From Echinicola arenosa (GTDB taxonomy: Bacteria > Bacteroidota > Bacteroidia > Cytophagales > Cyclobacteriaceae): a stretch of DNA of 64,000 nt. The stretch is taken from NCBI RefSeq assembly GCF_014841125.1, contig NZ_JACYTQ010000012.1, forward strand, positions 37,951 to 101,950, in the 5' to 3' direction. The translations under genes were made by a program, and so were the position numbers. A model generated the notes under the pieces. The model did no database searches. It saw only the letters and a list, made by a program, of their open reading frames with translations, and was not told where the DNA came from. This document shows positions 7,451-16,484 of the stretch, piece by piece (positions within the stretch are counted from its first letter, which is position 1; the number at the start of each line of letters is the position of its first letter).

Positions 7451-10400
7451 TTAAAATTTAACATTTAGACCCACGGTAAGTGATTTCATGAGAGGAAAAG
7501 AATCATAATTCTTTTGTTCCGGGTCATGAAACTCTTTCATATCAGAAATGGAAAATAAATTGGTTCCATTAAAAAACACCTGAGTACTGCTTACATTTAA
7601 ACTTGATAGCCAGTTTTTAGGCAAATTATAAGCAAGGTTTAGGTTTTTGAGTCTAAGGTAAGCCCCATTTCTTATCCAAAAAGAAGTAGACCCTGTTCCA
7701 GATTCATACCAATTATTCCCGATGGGTCTCGGGTATTTAGCATCTGGATTATCTGGAGTCCATACATCATCTGCCCATAACGGATAATAAGGCCTTATGG
7801 CTCCTCCATGTTGCCTCATACCCGCTCCTTCTTGATTACTGATAATACGATCATACATCCCAACTCCCTGGAAGTGGGCATTAACACTGAAATTATTCCA
7901 ATCCAGGTTAAAGCCAAAACCATAATTAATTCTAGGAGATGCATTATTAGAAAGCAACTGAAAATCATTGCCATCAATTCGTCCATCCGGACCGTCTGAA
8001 TAACCGTCTCCCCGAATATCTTCAAAATATAAACCTCCCAAATAGGGATCCCTTCCATACTGGGTAAAACCAGCTTCAAGTAGTTCATCTAACTGCTCTT
8101 GGGTTCGGATAATTCCCAAAGCCCGCAGTCCAAATATTCTATTGGCAGCTTGGCCAATTTGAGATTCAGAAGCACGGTTTCCTCCCTCCAAAAATATAGG
8201 AGCTTGATCCAATACATCCCATTGGTCTTTGGCATATCCAAGATTACCATATACAGAATAGTTGACGGCTCCTCCGGCTGCCACATCTCTCCACATTAAG
8301 GAAAGTTCTCCTCCTCTCCAAGATCGCTCAGCATAGTTTTCAGGAGCTAAATCTTGTCCATAGTTATCTGGCAATGTCACTAGGCGGGATCCCAGTATAT
8401 CTTCCTCTTTCTTATAAAAAACATCCAAGGAACCCGACAATCTTGTTTCCATTAATTCAAAGTCAATACCTGTATTGTAGGTAGTTGAGGTCGCCCATGT
8501 CAGATTTGGGTTTGGCGTGGCTCCAGGAGCAATACTTCTGTATAGGTCATCTCCAAAAATATAACTACCACTATTGCTGTAAGTATAATTATAGGAGAAA
8601 GGACTGATTCTGTTATTGTTCACATCCAGATCATTCCCAGTTGTACCATAGGAAACCCTGATTTTAAAATCATCCAACCAGCTTCTGGCATTGGACATAA
8701 AAGACTCATCCACAATCCTCCAAGCTGCTGAGAAAGAAGGGAAAAAGCCCCATCTGCTTTCTTTTGGAAATAACGTATTGCCATCATATCGAAAAGAGAA
8801 CTCTGCAATATATTTTTCAGCATAGTTATAGTTGACCCGGCCAATGAGCGACTGTCTGGCACCAATATTTTCATATCCATTACCATACCTTCTTTCAGCA
8901 TCAGTAGAGTAAACAAAATCCTGATCGTAATTAGTTACAGGATCTTCTGCTCGGACAAATGAACCATATAAACCATTTTCTGCCTGTTCAAAAACCATCA
9001 TGGCATTGATGCCGTGCTGATCAAAATTTTGGTTATAATTTAAGAACCAGTCAAACTGATAGCTCCATGCTGTATTGATATCATAGCTCAAAAACTCCTG
9101 ATTCTGGCTGAAGGTAAAAATGTTGGTATTGTTCGGATCAGGTGGTGCTGGAATAAACCGATTACCATCAGGATCTGCTTGGTTATAAACATAGTTTTCT
9201 TGGAAAGTTAAATACTTTTTCCTCATATAATCCTGTGCCAAATAATTCCCCACGACTTTTGTGGATAATCCAGGTATCAGGTCCCCCAAATCAATGTCCA
9301 AAGAGAGGATAGAGTTCATCTGACGCTTTCTTGTCTTGATATATCTGTCTCCAACGATTTGATCGATCACACTCCAAGCTTGCCAACTTCCCATCGGTGT
9401 TTGTACAGGAAAGTCCGTCACATAATTGGCCGGAGTACCATCCTCTTCTAAATAAAAAGGGTAAACTTTTGGCCAGTTAAAGGTAACTCTATATAAATCG
9501 GAAACGTCATAATCATCATCCCCAGAAAATGGCCAGTAAAAACGATCATGGTTCTGTTGTGTGGCTGCCAAATTTAGTCCTAACTTAATCCGTTCGGATA
9601 TTTTTGCTGTAACATTAGTTCTCAAATTAAACTTACCATGCTCCAGACTTTTATAAGAACCTTCTTCCCCTCTATAACTCATTAATGAGTAATAAGTGAG
9701 CTTATCATTACCTCCCGTCACACTCAATGAGTAGTTTTGACTCCAAGGGTTTTGCCAAATAAAATCATTCACATTGTAACTTCTGTCGCTGAAATAAGCA
9801 AATTCCTCTTCGCCATTTGGAGGTGTTGTACCATTGAATTCTGCCACTCTGTTTTGATAAATCAGTTCATCCGTAGCAGTGGTTTTGTCAGAAAGTAACT
9901 CCATGGTGGGAGAGTAATGGGCATAAGAAGTTTGAAAGTTAAACATTGGCTTCTGAACACTTCCTTGCTTAGTGGTCACCAAAACAACTCCATTACCTGC
10001 TCTGGAGCCATAAATAGAAGCTGTTGCAGCATCTTTCAAAAAACTAATTTGCTCTACTTCCATCGCTTCTAAAGCATCAAATGATTCCTTATCTCTCACA
10101 ATGCCATCAATCACATAGAGAGGATCTCCAAAACTTCCCCTTATCCGAATGGATGAAGTAGCTCCTGACAACCCAGAGGTACCAGTTACATTGACCCCCG
10201 GGGCCCTTCCTGCCAACGTATTGGACAAATTGTTCGCTGGAATTTGGGTAAGGTTGTCTGTTTCTACTGCTGTAATAGCACCAGTCAGATTTACTTTCTT
10301 TTGCTTACCATATCCCACTACCACAAACTCTTCCAATGCTTTCGCATCCTCCACCATCACCACATCAATCACACTTTGTCCTCCTAAAGCAATGGTTTGT

Positions 10401-10975
10401 GTAGAATAGCCAATAAAAGAAAATGTTAATGCCCCATCTTCTGGAACTGTTATAGTATAATTACCATCAATATCTGTAACTGTTCCTTTAGTTGAACCTT
10501 GTACGGTAACGGTGACCCCTGGAATCGCCATCCCACTTTCATCTTTAACATTACCTTTGATGGTTACATCAGGCACCATCATTTCTGTAACCCTAAGAAC
10601 ACTATTGACGTCTTTTTGACCTACATAGATGACATTGTTGATTCTTTTAAATTGCAAATTAGCATCTATGGATATCTTTCTGAGTACCGTTCCCACCGAA
10701 ACATCACGCTTTTGGTCGATGGAAGAATGAAGCCTTTTCTTTTTGACATCCCCTTTCCGATAACTAAAATGAAATTCAGTTTCACTCTCAATGACTGCAA
10801 AAATATCCTCAATAGATACTTTTTCTTTACTTAAGGATATATACACCTCTTCCAGGCTTGTCTGTCCCTTGCTTTCGCCGGCCAGCAAACTACTTAGAAA
10901 AAAGCACTGGATGATCATACCGAAAAAGGCGTACTTTCCCACGGTTACAATTTTTTTTAGTAACTTTGTTTTCAT
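7451..10975 (-). CDS. SusC/RagA TonB-linked outer membrane receptor with STN signalling domain
   Basis: I take the start at ATG 10975 (M-K-T-K-L-L-K-K-I), which gives a proper signal peptide. A TTG further upstream at 11044 would add 23 unconvincing residues. The mature protein has an STN domain (about residues 45-115, I-S-L-S-K-E-K-V-S-I-E-D-I-F), a carboxypeptidase-like domain (about 130-210), the TonB plug (about 215-320, with P-L-Y-V-I-D-G and A-S-I-Y-G-S-R-A-G-N-G-V-V-L) and a long beta-barrel ending in K-F. The STN domain is the part that signals substrate occupancy to a periplasmic FecR. The fecR gene is immediately upstream and the ECF sigma gene diverges beyond it, so this is a self-inducing trans-envelope signalling receptor. 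Confidence 0.96.
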   Translation of the reverse strand: MKTKLLKKIVTVGKYAFFGMIIQCFFLSSLLAGESKGQTSLEEVYISLSKEKVSIEDIFAVIESETEFHFSYRKGDVKKKRLHSSIDQKRDVSVGTVLRKISIDANLQFKRINNVIYVGQKDVNSVLRVTEMMVPDVTIKGNVKDESGMAIPGVTVTVQGSTKGTVTDIDGNYTITVPEDGALTFSFIGYSTQTIALGGQSVIDVVMVEDAKALEEFVVVGYGKQKKVNLTGAITAVETDNLTQIPANNLSNTLAGRAPGVNVTGTSGLSGATSSIRIRGSFGDPLYVIDGIVRDKESFDALEAMEVEQISFLKDAATASIYGSRAGNGVVLVTTKQGSVQKPMFNFQTSYAHYSPTMELLSDKTTATDELIYQNRVAEFNGTTPPNGEEEFAYFSDRSYNVNDFIWQNPWSQNYSLSVTGGNDKLTYYSLMSYRGEEGSYKSLEHGKFNLRTNVTAKISERIKLGLNLAATQQNHDRFYWPFSGDDDYDVSDLYRVTFNWPKVYPFYLEEDGTPANYVTDFPVQTPMGSWQAWSVIDQIVGDRYIKTRKRQMNSILSLDIDLGDLIPGLSTKVVGNYLAQDYMRKKYLTFQENYVYNQADPDGNRFIPAPPDPNNTNIFTFSQNQEFLSYDINTAWSYQFDWFLNYNQNFDQHGINAMMVFEQAENGLYGSFVRAEDPVTNYDQDFVYSTDAERRYGNGYENIGARQSLIGRVNYNYAEKYIAEFSFRYDGNTLFPKESRWGFFPSFSAAWRIVDESFMSNARSWLDDFKIRVSYGTTGNDLDVNNNRISPFSYNYTYSNSGSYIFGDDLYRSIAPGATPNPNLTWATSTTYNTGIDFELMETRLSGSLDVFYKKEEDILGSRLVTLPDNYGQDLAPENYAERSWRGGELSLMWRDVAAGGAVNYSVYGNLGYAKDQWDVLDQAPIFLEGGNRASESQIGQAANRIFGLRALGIIRTQEQLDELLEAGFTQYGRDPYLGGLYFEDIRGDGYSDGPDGRIDGNDFQLLSNNASPRINYGFGFNLDWNNFSVNAHFQGVGMYDRIISNQEGAGMRQHGGAIRPYYPLWADDVWTPDNPDAKYPRPIGNNWYESGTGSTSFWIRNGAYLRLKNLNLAYNLPKNWLSSLNVSSTQVFFNGTNLFSISDMKEFHDPEQKNYDSFPLMKSLTVGLNVKF

Positions 10976-11102
10976 GTTTAAGTTGTTTTTAGATAAATAA
11001 TTGTCTTTAAACAATTGGATCATTGGACATCGCTGCACCGCCAAATACAGCTTTGTTCGATGATCTTTTTTGTGATTAAGGTGATATTACATAGGCTGTT
11101 CT

Positions 11103-12155
11103 TTAATAAATAATAACTATATCTTCTTTGATTTTATATTTAAATCCAAAAGTCACGCTCAACCCTTCTAATATTTGATCCAAGGACTGATTATCGAATT
11201 TCCCGGTGAAATCTTTTCTACTTGAGAAACCTTTTCGTAACTCAAACTGAACGCCAAACCATCTTCTCAACACACTGGTAACTTCCTCAAAATTTGAGGA
11301 CTTAAAACTGATCACATTATCTTTCCAAGCAAACATATCATCATATGATACCTTACACTTTTTCATCGATCCATCCTCTGCATAATAGCTCACAGCTTCC
11401 ATCGGTAAAAGGAAATAACTTTTATCCTCTATTTCATCCCCACTTGCACTTTTTCCAGTGACTTTGACCTTTCCTGTTAAGACCCCAACTTTTGTACTTT
11501 TTCTTTCTTTAAAATCCTGAATTACAAATGATGTCCCCAACACTTGGGTTGTGGTACTCTGAGTATGCACCAAAAATGGCTTCTTTTCATCCCTGGCAAC
11601 ATCAAAGAAAGCCTCTCCTTCAAGTTGAACTTCTCTCTTATTTCCTTTAAAATGTCTTGGAAAGACAATCTTGCTTCCACTATTCAAATGAACATGGCTG
11701 CCATCGGCTAGGGTTATTTTAAGTTTTTGGCCAAGTGGGGTAGATTTAGTAATCATCTCTACCTTCTTACTTGTGTCCATCTCCTGATTATCATTATCAT
11801 TAATTTGCTTAAACCATAAAAAAGCCAAAGCAAATAGGACGCTCAGTACACCTGCAATTCTATAAAGTCCTTTGTACCACTTTTTATTTATTTTTTTTGT
11901 TTCTTGCAAAATTGGTTCTGTAGATACTCCAATCCCCAGTGTCTTAGAATTTTCAGACTCAATTCGAGTTTTTATCTTTTCAAGCAAGAGCTCACTGTTA
12001 ATTTCTTCAGCACTCTCCTGCCCTGGCTGAAATTCTCTTAACTTCTTCTCCAACTCCCTCTTTCCTTCATCAGAATTTATCCAGACCAAAATTGTATGTA
12101 CTTCCTCAGGAGAACAGTCCCCTTGAAAAAATTTATTTAACAATTCAACATTCAT
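11103..12155 (-). CDS. FecR-family anti-sigma factor
   Basis: 350 residues. The N-terminal cytoplasmic part (about 1-95) begins L-N-K-F-F-Q-G-D-C-S-P-E-E. A single membrane span lies near 98-117 (G-V-L-S-V-L-F-A-L-A-F-L-W-F). A periplasmic FecR domain follows (about 135-235, with G-E-A-F-F-D-V-A-R-D-E-K-K-P-F), then a C-terminal DUF4974 domain (about 275-348, with L-D-Q-I-L-E-G-L and ending I-V-I-I-Y). The domain order is that of Bacteroidota FecR proteins, which hold an ECF sigma factor at the membrane and release it when the STN receptor is loaded. Its partners are the diverging sigma gene and the SusC gene 127 bases downstream. Confidence 0.94.
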   Translation of the reverse strand: MNVELLNKFFQGDCSPEEVHTILVWINSDEGKRELEKKLREFQPGQESAEEINSELLLEKIKTRIESENSKTLGIGVSTEPILQETKKINKKWYKGLYRIAGVLSVLFALAFLWFKQINDNDNQEMDTSKKVEMITKSTPLGQKLKITLADGSHVHLNSGSKIVFPRHFKGNKREVQLEGEAFFDVARDEKKPFLVHTQSTTTQVLGTSFVIQDFKERKSTKVGVLTGKVKVTGKSASGDEIEDKSYFLLPMEAVSYYAEDGSMKKCKVSYDDMFAWKDNVISFKSSNFEEVTSVLRRWFGVQFELRKGFSSRKDFTGKFDNQSLDQILEGLSVTFGFKYKIKEDIVIIY

Positions 12156-12364
12156 TTGATCATTCTTTAAATCTATTACTGCTTATACTTATTTATCCCC
12201 TAACGGAATTCATAAAAAATTTAAAATTTTTTAAAACAGTAATATTTCGCTATAAATTCATATTATTTAGAGGTGATTATTAAAAAATTAATCTTTCGTT
12301 ATGTATATTACGATATTATTTAATTTATTATTCAATAGAAAAACATATTAAAAGAACTGATCTA

Positions 12365-12946
12365 ATGAATCCGAATTTGCGAGAAATAGCATACGGTATA
12401 AAAAATGATTGTCAAACTTCATTTGATCAGTTGTACCATCTTTTTCATAAAAAAATTTACTTCTTCTGCGTTCATTATGGTTTAAAAACAAAAGATGCTG
12501 AAGAGATCACCCAAGAGGTATTTGTGAAAATCTGGATTTCTAGAAAATCCATCAATCCGGAAAAATGTATCAAAGCCTACCTTTACACGATCGCTAAAAA
12601 CGTCATGATTGATGAATTCAAAAAACAGATCAGAATAAAGGCAACCAAAGATTATCAGATGCAACTAATTGTCCCCATCAACAATACAGACAACACTCTG
12701 GCATACAATGAATTGATGGGACTGGTTGAAAAAACATTGATGCGGTTACCTGAGCGGCGAAGGACTGTCTTTGAGATGTCCAGATTAAAAGGGCTGAGTC
12801 ATAAAGAAATTGCAAATGAATTAAGTATTTCCACAAAAACCGTTGAAAACCATTTGACACTTGCTTTACAAAGCTTCAGGGAAGTATTTCAGGACTCAAA
12901 AATCATTTCTCTGATATTTTTCTTGATATCATTTTTTAAATATTGA
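12365..12946 (+). CDS. ECF RNA polymerase sigma factor (Bacteroidota FecI-like)
   Basis: 193 residues. Sigma region 2 spans about 18-90 (A-E-E-I-T-Q-E-V-F-V-K-I-W). Region 4 spans about 125-180 (L-P-E-R-R-R-T-V-F-E-M-S-R, then a helix-turn-helix with S-H-K-E-I-A-N-E-L-S-I-S-T-K-T-V-E-N-H). The tail (I-I-S-L-I-F-F-L-I-S-F-F-K-Y) is strikingly hydrophobic and could favour membrane contact, as in other Bacteroidota ECF factors. It diverges from fecR across a 209-base, very AT-rich region, and most likely drives the fecR-susC-susD genes once released. Confidence 0.95.
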   Translation: MNPNLREIAYGIKNDCQTSFDQLYHLFHKKIYFFCVHYGLKTKDAEEITQEVFVKIWISRKSINPEKCIKAYLYTIAKNVMIDEFKKQIRIKATKDYQMQLIVPINNTDNTLAYNELMGLVEKTLMRLPERRRTVFEMSRLKGLSHKEIANELSISTKTVENHLTLALQSFREVFQDSKIISLIFFLISFFKY

Positions 12947-13084
12947 TATAAATAAGTCTCTACTTTTCTTAATGAGGAGTTTATCAAACCATTTTTACTA
13001 CTTATAACGTATTAAGTTATATAGATTAAGTGTTTTATTGATCCCGATAAATATCTTTAGAAATTAATCACCCAAAACTTTATT

Positions 13085-13705
13085 ATGAAAAACCTGATTT
13101 TAACAGCACTATTGATATTTGGAACTAGCTTCCTAGCAAAATCAGCATCATATACGTCACAAACCAAGATGGATACCGCAACTTTTGCTGCAGGATGCTT
13201 TTGGTGTACAGAAGCCCAATTCCTACAGCTGGAAGGTGTCTCTAAGGTAGTTTCTGGCTACACTGGAGGTACGGTCAAAAACCCAACCTACAAGCAAGTA
13301 TGCACTGGCAATACAGGACATGCCGAAGCCGTTTCCATCATCTATGATCCTTCCGTGATCAGTTATGATGAACTATTAGAGGCTTTCTTTGTATCACACG
13401 ATCCTACCCAGCTAAACAGACAAGGTAATGACATTGGCACACAATACCGTAGTGCTATTTTCTATCATTCTCCTGCTCAAAAAGAAAAAGCAGAATATTA
13501 TATCAAGAAACTGAACGAAGAAAACATATATCCCAAAAAAGTTATTACCCAAGTAGCGCCAATGAAAGTCTTCTATGTAGCTGAAAATTATCACCAAAAT
13601 TATTATAACCTTAACAAGGAACAAGGCTATTGCCAGTTTGTGATCACCCCCAAACTGGAGAAATTCAAAAAGGTATTCAAGGATAAGCTTAAGGAAAGCA
13701 AATAA
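13085..13705 (+). CDS. msrA: Exported peptide-methionine (S)-S-oxide reductase MsrA
   Basis: 206 residues. Residues 1-20 look like a signal peptide (M-K-N-L-I-L-T-A-L-L-I-F-G-T-S-F-L-A-K-S). The catalytic motif G-C-F-W-C is at 37-41, with Cys38 as nucleophile, followed by G-V-S-K-V-V-S-G-Y-T-G-G. The G-H-A-E-A-V segment, the Y-H-Q-N-Y-Y block and the resolving-cysteine region G-Y-C-Q-F are all present, so the enzyme should be active. It reduces the S epimer of oxidised methionine in proteins, here in the envelope. The msrB gene follows 28 bases later, and the pair covers both epimers. Confidence 0.96.
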   Translation: MKNLILTALLIFGTSFLAKSASYTSQTKMDTATFAAGCFWCTEAQFLQLEGVSKVVSGYTGGTVKNPTYKQVCTGNTGHAEAVSIIYDPSVISYDELLEAFFVSHDPTQLNRQGNDIGTQYRSAIFYHSPAQKEKAEYYIKKLNEENIYPKKVITQVAPMKVFYVAENYHQNYYNLNKEQGYCQFVITPKLEKFKKVFKDKLKESK

Positions 13706-13733
13706 AACGATTTCCCCAATAAACTTTAAAACC

Positions 13734-14252
13734 ATGAAAAGATTGATCATTTTAGGTGTTTTATTAACCACCCTTTATAGCTACGGAATGGGGCAGGTAA
13801 CGAAAGAAGGAGTCGAGAATCCTTACTACTCAAGAACTGACACCACTCATATAAATGTTTCCAATGCTGACTGGAAAAAAATACTTCCTCCCTTTTTGTA
13901 TGCAGTAGCCCGTGAAGCAGCAACAGAGAGGGCTTTTACTGGACAGTATTGGGACAGTGATACTAAAGGAACCTATTATTGCGCGGTCTGTGGCAACAAG
14001 CTTTTTGTCTCTGAAGCCAAATTTCAAAGTGACTGCGGATGGCCTAGTTTCTTCGAGGCAGTCAGGAAAAACAGTGTTATTTACAAAAAAGACAATTCAC
14101 ACGGTATGCAGAGAATTGAAGTACTGTGTGGCCGATGCGATTCTCACTTAGGACATATCTTTGACGATGGTCCGCCACCCACTCATAAAAGATTTTGTAT
14201 GAATTCCATATCCTTGGACTTTGAACCTATAGGAACAATTGGATTATACTGA
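13734..14252 (+). CDS. msrB: Exported peptide-methionine (R)-S-oxide reductase MsrB
   Basis: 172 residues with a short signal peptide (about 1-21). Two CxxC zinc sites are visible (Y-Y-C-A-V-C-G-N and L-C-G-R-C-D-S-H-L-G-H). The family blocks E-R-A-F-T-G-Q-Y-W, C-G-W-P-S-F and the C-terminal K-R-F-C-M-N-S are also there; the Cys in R-F-C-M-N-S is the catalytic residue, and it is not selenocysteine. It lies in an operon with msrA and ends just before a terminator. Together they form a secreted methionine-repair pair. Confidence 0.96.
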   Translation: MKRLIILGVLLTTLYSYGMGQVTKEGVENPYYSRTDTTHINVSNADWKKILPPFLYAVAREAATERAFTGQYWDSDTKGTYYCAVCGNKLFVSEAKFQSDCGWPSFFEAVRKNSVIYKKDNSHGMQRIEVLCGRCDSHLGHIFDDGPPPTHKRFCMNSISLDFEPIGTIGLY

Positions 14253-14257
14253 TTCAC

Positions 14258-14288
14258 AAAAAAAGGCTGGCAAAACCAGCCTTTTTTT
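14258..14288 (+). terminator. Bidirectional terminator between msrB and the cytochrome gene
   Basis: Perfect 13-base arms (14258-14270 and 14276-14288, core GGCTGG/CCAGCC) with a 5-base loop and flanking A/T runs. It begins 6 bases after the msrB stop. The convergent gene's stop codon lies at its right foot. Confidence 0.9.
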
Positions 14289-16422
14289 AGTTCACCACCA
14301 CCTCATCTACAAAGACCCAACCCTTATCTCCGGCCCCTCTGTGCCAAGCAGGCAACTTAGTATTAGGAAACAACCTGAAGCGTAAAGAGTGATAGGTTTC
14401 GGAGGGAATTTCAAAGATCATCTGTTCCATCCTACTTTTCTGAGATTTTTCTGGGACATCTAAGTCTTTTGAAACTATCGTTTGCCATGGCTGACTTCCA
14501 TTTGATTTTCCCTCCAGAATCACCTTGACAGGAGGGAAAATATGAGCTTCCTCATGATACATTAAACTCACGGCCAGTTTGGAAGCGGTCTGCTCTCCTA
14601 AATCAACGAACAAATCGAGTGGCTCATCTCTAAATCCCAACCAGTCACCGGAGGCATAATTGGAATCTCCTTTCTTTTGATCCACCAAGGTTTCTTTGCC
14701 CTTCCCTTGATAATTTCCTGAAGGACTTGTTTTTAAATCGACATGATCAGGATTAATCAATCCAGCTTGATAAAAACTTTCTGTTGCAGTTTCACTTTTA
14801 GACCAGCCTTTTGCGAATGCTGTTGCTTTTAGCTGAACTGTTTCTTCCAAATGAATGGGCTCTTCATAAACCAAGCTGTTCAGACTATCTGGCTCACTGC
14901 CATCCAGGGTATACCTAATCTGCACCGAACCAATAGGATGTTTTAAAACCACTTCCTCTGAATCTTTGAAAATCTTATTTTCAAATTTTACTTGCGGAGC
15001 ATTAAGTCGATAAACAATTCCTTCATCCTGAAATCCCCATTCCAATATCACATGAGGCATTTTTTTCGTAAAACCTTCACTGTCCTTCTCTGTCAAACCT
15101 GTATCCCACAGACTCAGGGACTCAAGAAGTTTCACCTTTCCCAATATTTCAAATACTGATTTGTCAAGTTCATTTCCAGCCAAGGAAAGCTGCTTTAAAT
15201 GGGGCAAATCTGGAAGAAAGCCTAGTTGGTTAGCCTTCACACCAGTCGAATTGAGTTTTAGGTCTTCAAGATTCTCTAAGGCACCAATTGCTTTCAGATC
15301 AACCCCTTCAAGAGGCATTTTATTTAAATTCAAACTCACCACTTGATCCTTAATCTTACTTAAGTCAGAAAGGGATTTTGCGTCAAATGCTCCTGCTCCA
15401 AAATAAGAAACAGAAAGTGCTGGTGAACCTGGAAATATTGGTTCAACCAAACGATAAAAATTATTCAAGCTTTCTACATCTTCTTCTTTGGCTGCTGGAA
15501 AATCATAAGGAGCATCTTTTTCCATTTGTAGGCTTGCCAACTGATAGAGGGGACTTTCTTGACCTTGATCAGCCAAAGTGCCTTCAAAATCTGCTCCGCC
15601 CTGAACCCAAAGTTTTAATATTTCTAGTTCCTCTGGACTCAACTGGGCCTTACCCTTCGGGGGCATATGCTTTTTCTCTTCCTTTGGAAGCTCTATGCGG
15701 TGTACCAAAAGAGATTTCTCCCAATGGGTAGAATCGAACAATGCTCCATTTTTTCCACCTTTGACAATAAACTCCACCTCATCCAATCGCAAGCCTCCTT
15801 TGATTTTACTGGCCTGATGACAACTGATACACTTATTATCCAATATAGGCTTCACCAAATGGGTAAACACCTCTGCCTCCTCTAAAGAAACCTTACCTTC
15901 ACTATCTGCTTGCAAAGGTGCCATTAAAAAATCGGTTCCGTGGGTCAAATTAGCTCCCCAATGCCCCGCTCCAATCAAGACCACCACTAAAGCCAAGCTC
16001 AGGGATTTTTGCATTTTTGGCCATTTATCCAAGGTAAAATAAACCAGCAGGGCAATGAAATAAACACTTACCCCCATCCATTTGTGAAGGTTGAGGTTAT
16101 CTCCCTCATACCCTTCCTCTTGACTTAACATCCAACCGCTCAACACCGCTATTCCAGCAAAAAAAGTGGCTAAAAGCAATGACCACCTGGCCATTCTCTG
16201 TTGATGTGGTGTGGGCAGGATATTGGGAACCAACACAAATACTAAAGCCACCAACATCAGCACTATGGGGAAGTGCAAAATCAAAGGATGACTTCGTCCT
16301 AATACTTGAAGAATCGGCGGTACCACTAGACGGTCTCCTCCGATCAGGAAAATTATCAGCAGACCAGTAAATACAATAAGGGCATTTTCCAGCCAACTTT
16401 GGAGGTTATTTCTGATATTCAT
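14287..16422 (-). CDS. Membrane-anchored c-type cytochrome with DUF2231-like, LRR-like and chitobiase-C-like domains
   Basis: 711 residues. Five hydrophobic segments (about 13-27, 48-66, 80-98, 115-131 and 141-155) form a DUF2231-like membrane domain. A planctomycete-type cytochrome c domain follows, with its haem motif C198-I-S-C201-H202 and a later H-M-P-P-K-G. Residues about 355-455 show leucine-rich-like repeats (L-x-x-L-x-L-x-x-T/N-x-x). Residues about 475-560 resemble the chitobiase C-terminal/Fn3-associated domain (Y-T-L-D-G-S-E-P-D), and the end is a beta-rich, possibly carbohydrate-binding segment. It is the last gene of a three-gene run with DUF1501 and PSD1. This grouping is known from Planctomycetota and Bacteroidota, and its biochemical role is unsettled. 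Electron transfer linked to sugar metabolism is inference. Confidence 0.85.
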   Translation of the reverse strand: MNIRNNLQSWLENALIVFTGLLIIFLIGGDRLVVPPILQVLGRSHPLILHFPIVLMLVALVFVLVPNILPTPHQQRMARWSLLLATFFAGIAVLSGWMLSQEEGYEGDNLNLHKWMGVSVYFIALLVYFTLDKWPKMQKSLSLALVVVLIGAGHWGANLTHGTDFLMAPLQADSEGKVSLEEAEVFTHLVKPILDNKCISCHQASKIKGGLRLDEVEFIVKGGKNGALFDSTHWEKSLLVHRIELPKEEKKHMPPKGKAQLSPEELEILKLWVQGGADFEGTLADQGQESPLYQLASLQMEKDAPYDFPAAKEEDVESLNNFYRLVEPIFPGSPALSVSYFGAGAFDAKSLSDLSKIKDQVVSLNLNKMPLEGVDLKAIGALENLEDLKLNSTGVKANQLGFLPDLPHLKQLSLAGNELDKSVFEILGKVKLLESLSLWDTGLTEKDSEGFTKKMPHVILEWGFQDEGIVYRLNAPQVKFENKIFKDSEEVVLKHPIGSVQIRYTLDGSEPDSLNSLVYEEPIHLEETVQLKATAFAKGWSKSETATESFYQAGLINPDHVDLKTSPSGNYQGKGKETLVDQKKGDSNYASGDWLGFRDEPLDLFVDLGEQTASKLAVSLMYHEEAHIFPPVKVILEGKSNGSQPWQTIVSKDLDVPEKSQKSRMEQMIFEIPSETYHSLRFRLFPNTKLPAWHRGAGDKGWVFVDEVVVN

Positions 16423-16484
16423 TAATGCTTAATTCGTAAGAATGCTTCCTTCTTTGTTAGGCGTAAAAACACACAATTCGGCAA

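Noticed and set aside
11042..11044. TTG as start of the STN-type susC gene
   Set aside because: The added 23 residues have no signal character; the ATG at 10975 begins a standard signal peptide.
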